DNA of 64,000 bases from Hyalella azteca. Taxonomy: Eukaryota > Arthropoda > Malacostraca > Amphipoda > Hyalellidae. Positions 63,970 to 64,000 of the stretch are shown piece after piece. The position numbers and the translations under genes were made by a program. The DNA lies in NCBI RefSeq assembly GCF_000764305.2, contig NW_025936059.1, positions 124,001-188,000 of the forward strand, in the 5' to 3' direction. Position 1 is the first letter of the stretch; the number at the start of each line of letters is the position of its first letter. The notes beneath the pieces are model-generated. The model saw only the letters and a program-made list of their open reading frames with translations. It had not been told where the DNA came from and did not search any database.

Positions 63970-64000
63970 AGGCGTACATCTTAATTAAGCGCAGATGCTA

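Noticed and set aside
1..64000. tRNA, 5S rRNA and spliceosomal RNA genes
   Set aside because: No convincing internal promoter boxes or cloverleaf arms were seen by eye; a covariance-model scan would be needed to exclude them firmly.

Overview
The window looks like non-coding or gene-poor nuclear DNA from an animal, probably an arthropod. Base composition is AT-rich by eye. I see no operons, Shine-Dalgarno sites, recognisable rRNA or tRNA genes, or complete recognisable proteins. The one protein family I recognise is a broken copy of a helix-turn-helix domain common in arthropod mobile-element-derived genes (DUF4817-like, 60186-60365). A crustacean or other arthropod is an inference from that fragment, the DNA-transposon remnants and the repeat style; the species is not resolved.

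The dominant content is tandem repeats: about 60 separate minisatellite arrays with periods from 5 to about 105 bp, nearly all unrelated to each other, covering about a fifth of the window by my tally. Between them lie dispersed non-autonomous elements: (i) a MITE-like repeat of about 140 bp with ends like GGGCCATACTTTCAAAA, in six copies (8733, 25314, 25463, 33053, 63710, 63829), two of which form a large palindrome; (ii) a foldback element with a GTCC/GTCT microsatellite core, in three full copies and one partial copy; (iii) a Tc1/mariner-type MITE at 50026-50237; (iv) a hAT-like terminus at 22062; (v) a foldback with arms of about 80 bp at 56552-56741; (vi) a dispersed unit of about 1.5 kb present twice (22325-23836 and 25933-27546); (vii) a 0.45 kb unit present twice (32881-33428 and 43738-44190). 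In pairs (vi) and (vii) one copy carries an insertion that the other lacks, giving natural empty sites.

Assembly artefacts matter here. Nextera mate-pair junction adapters are embedded at 5761-5798, 23837-23873 and 27547-27584, each between two different arrays. Five single N bases sit at repeat boundaries, and a 530-base gap separates two different arrays. Order and continuity across these points should not be trusted.

Coding content is uncertain. Several exon-sized open stretches have protein-like composition, some with plausible splice sites (for example 17797-18004, 9073-9174, 29372-29648, 37391-37675, minus-strand 2517-2978). None is recognised, and a few open stretches of this length are expected by chance in 64 kb. 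Most long open frames are simply minisatellites whose period is a multiple of three. A cluster of CRE (TGACGTCA) and CCAAT-type motifs at 36791-37271, just upstream of a 94-codon ATG-initiated frame, is the best candidate for a promoter.
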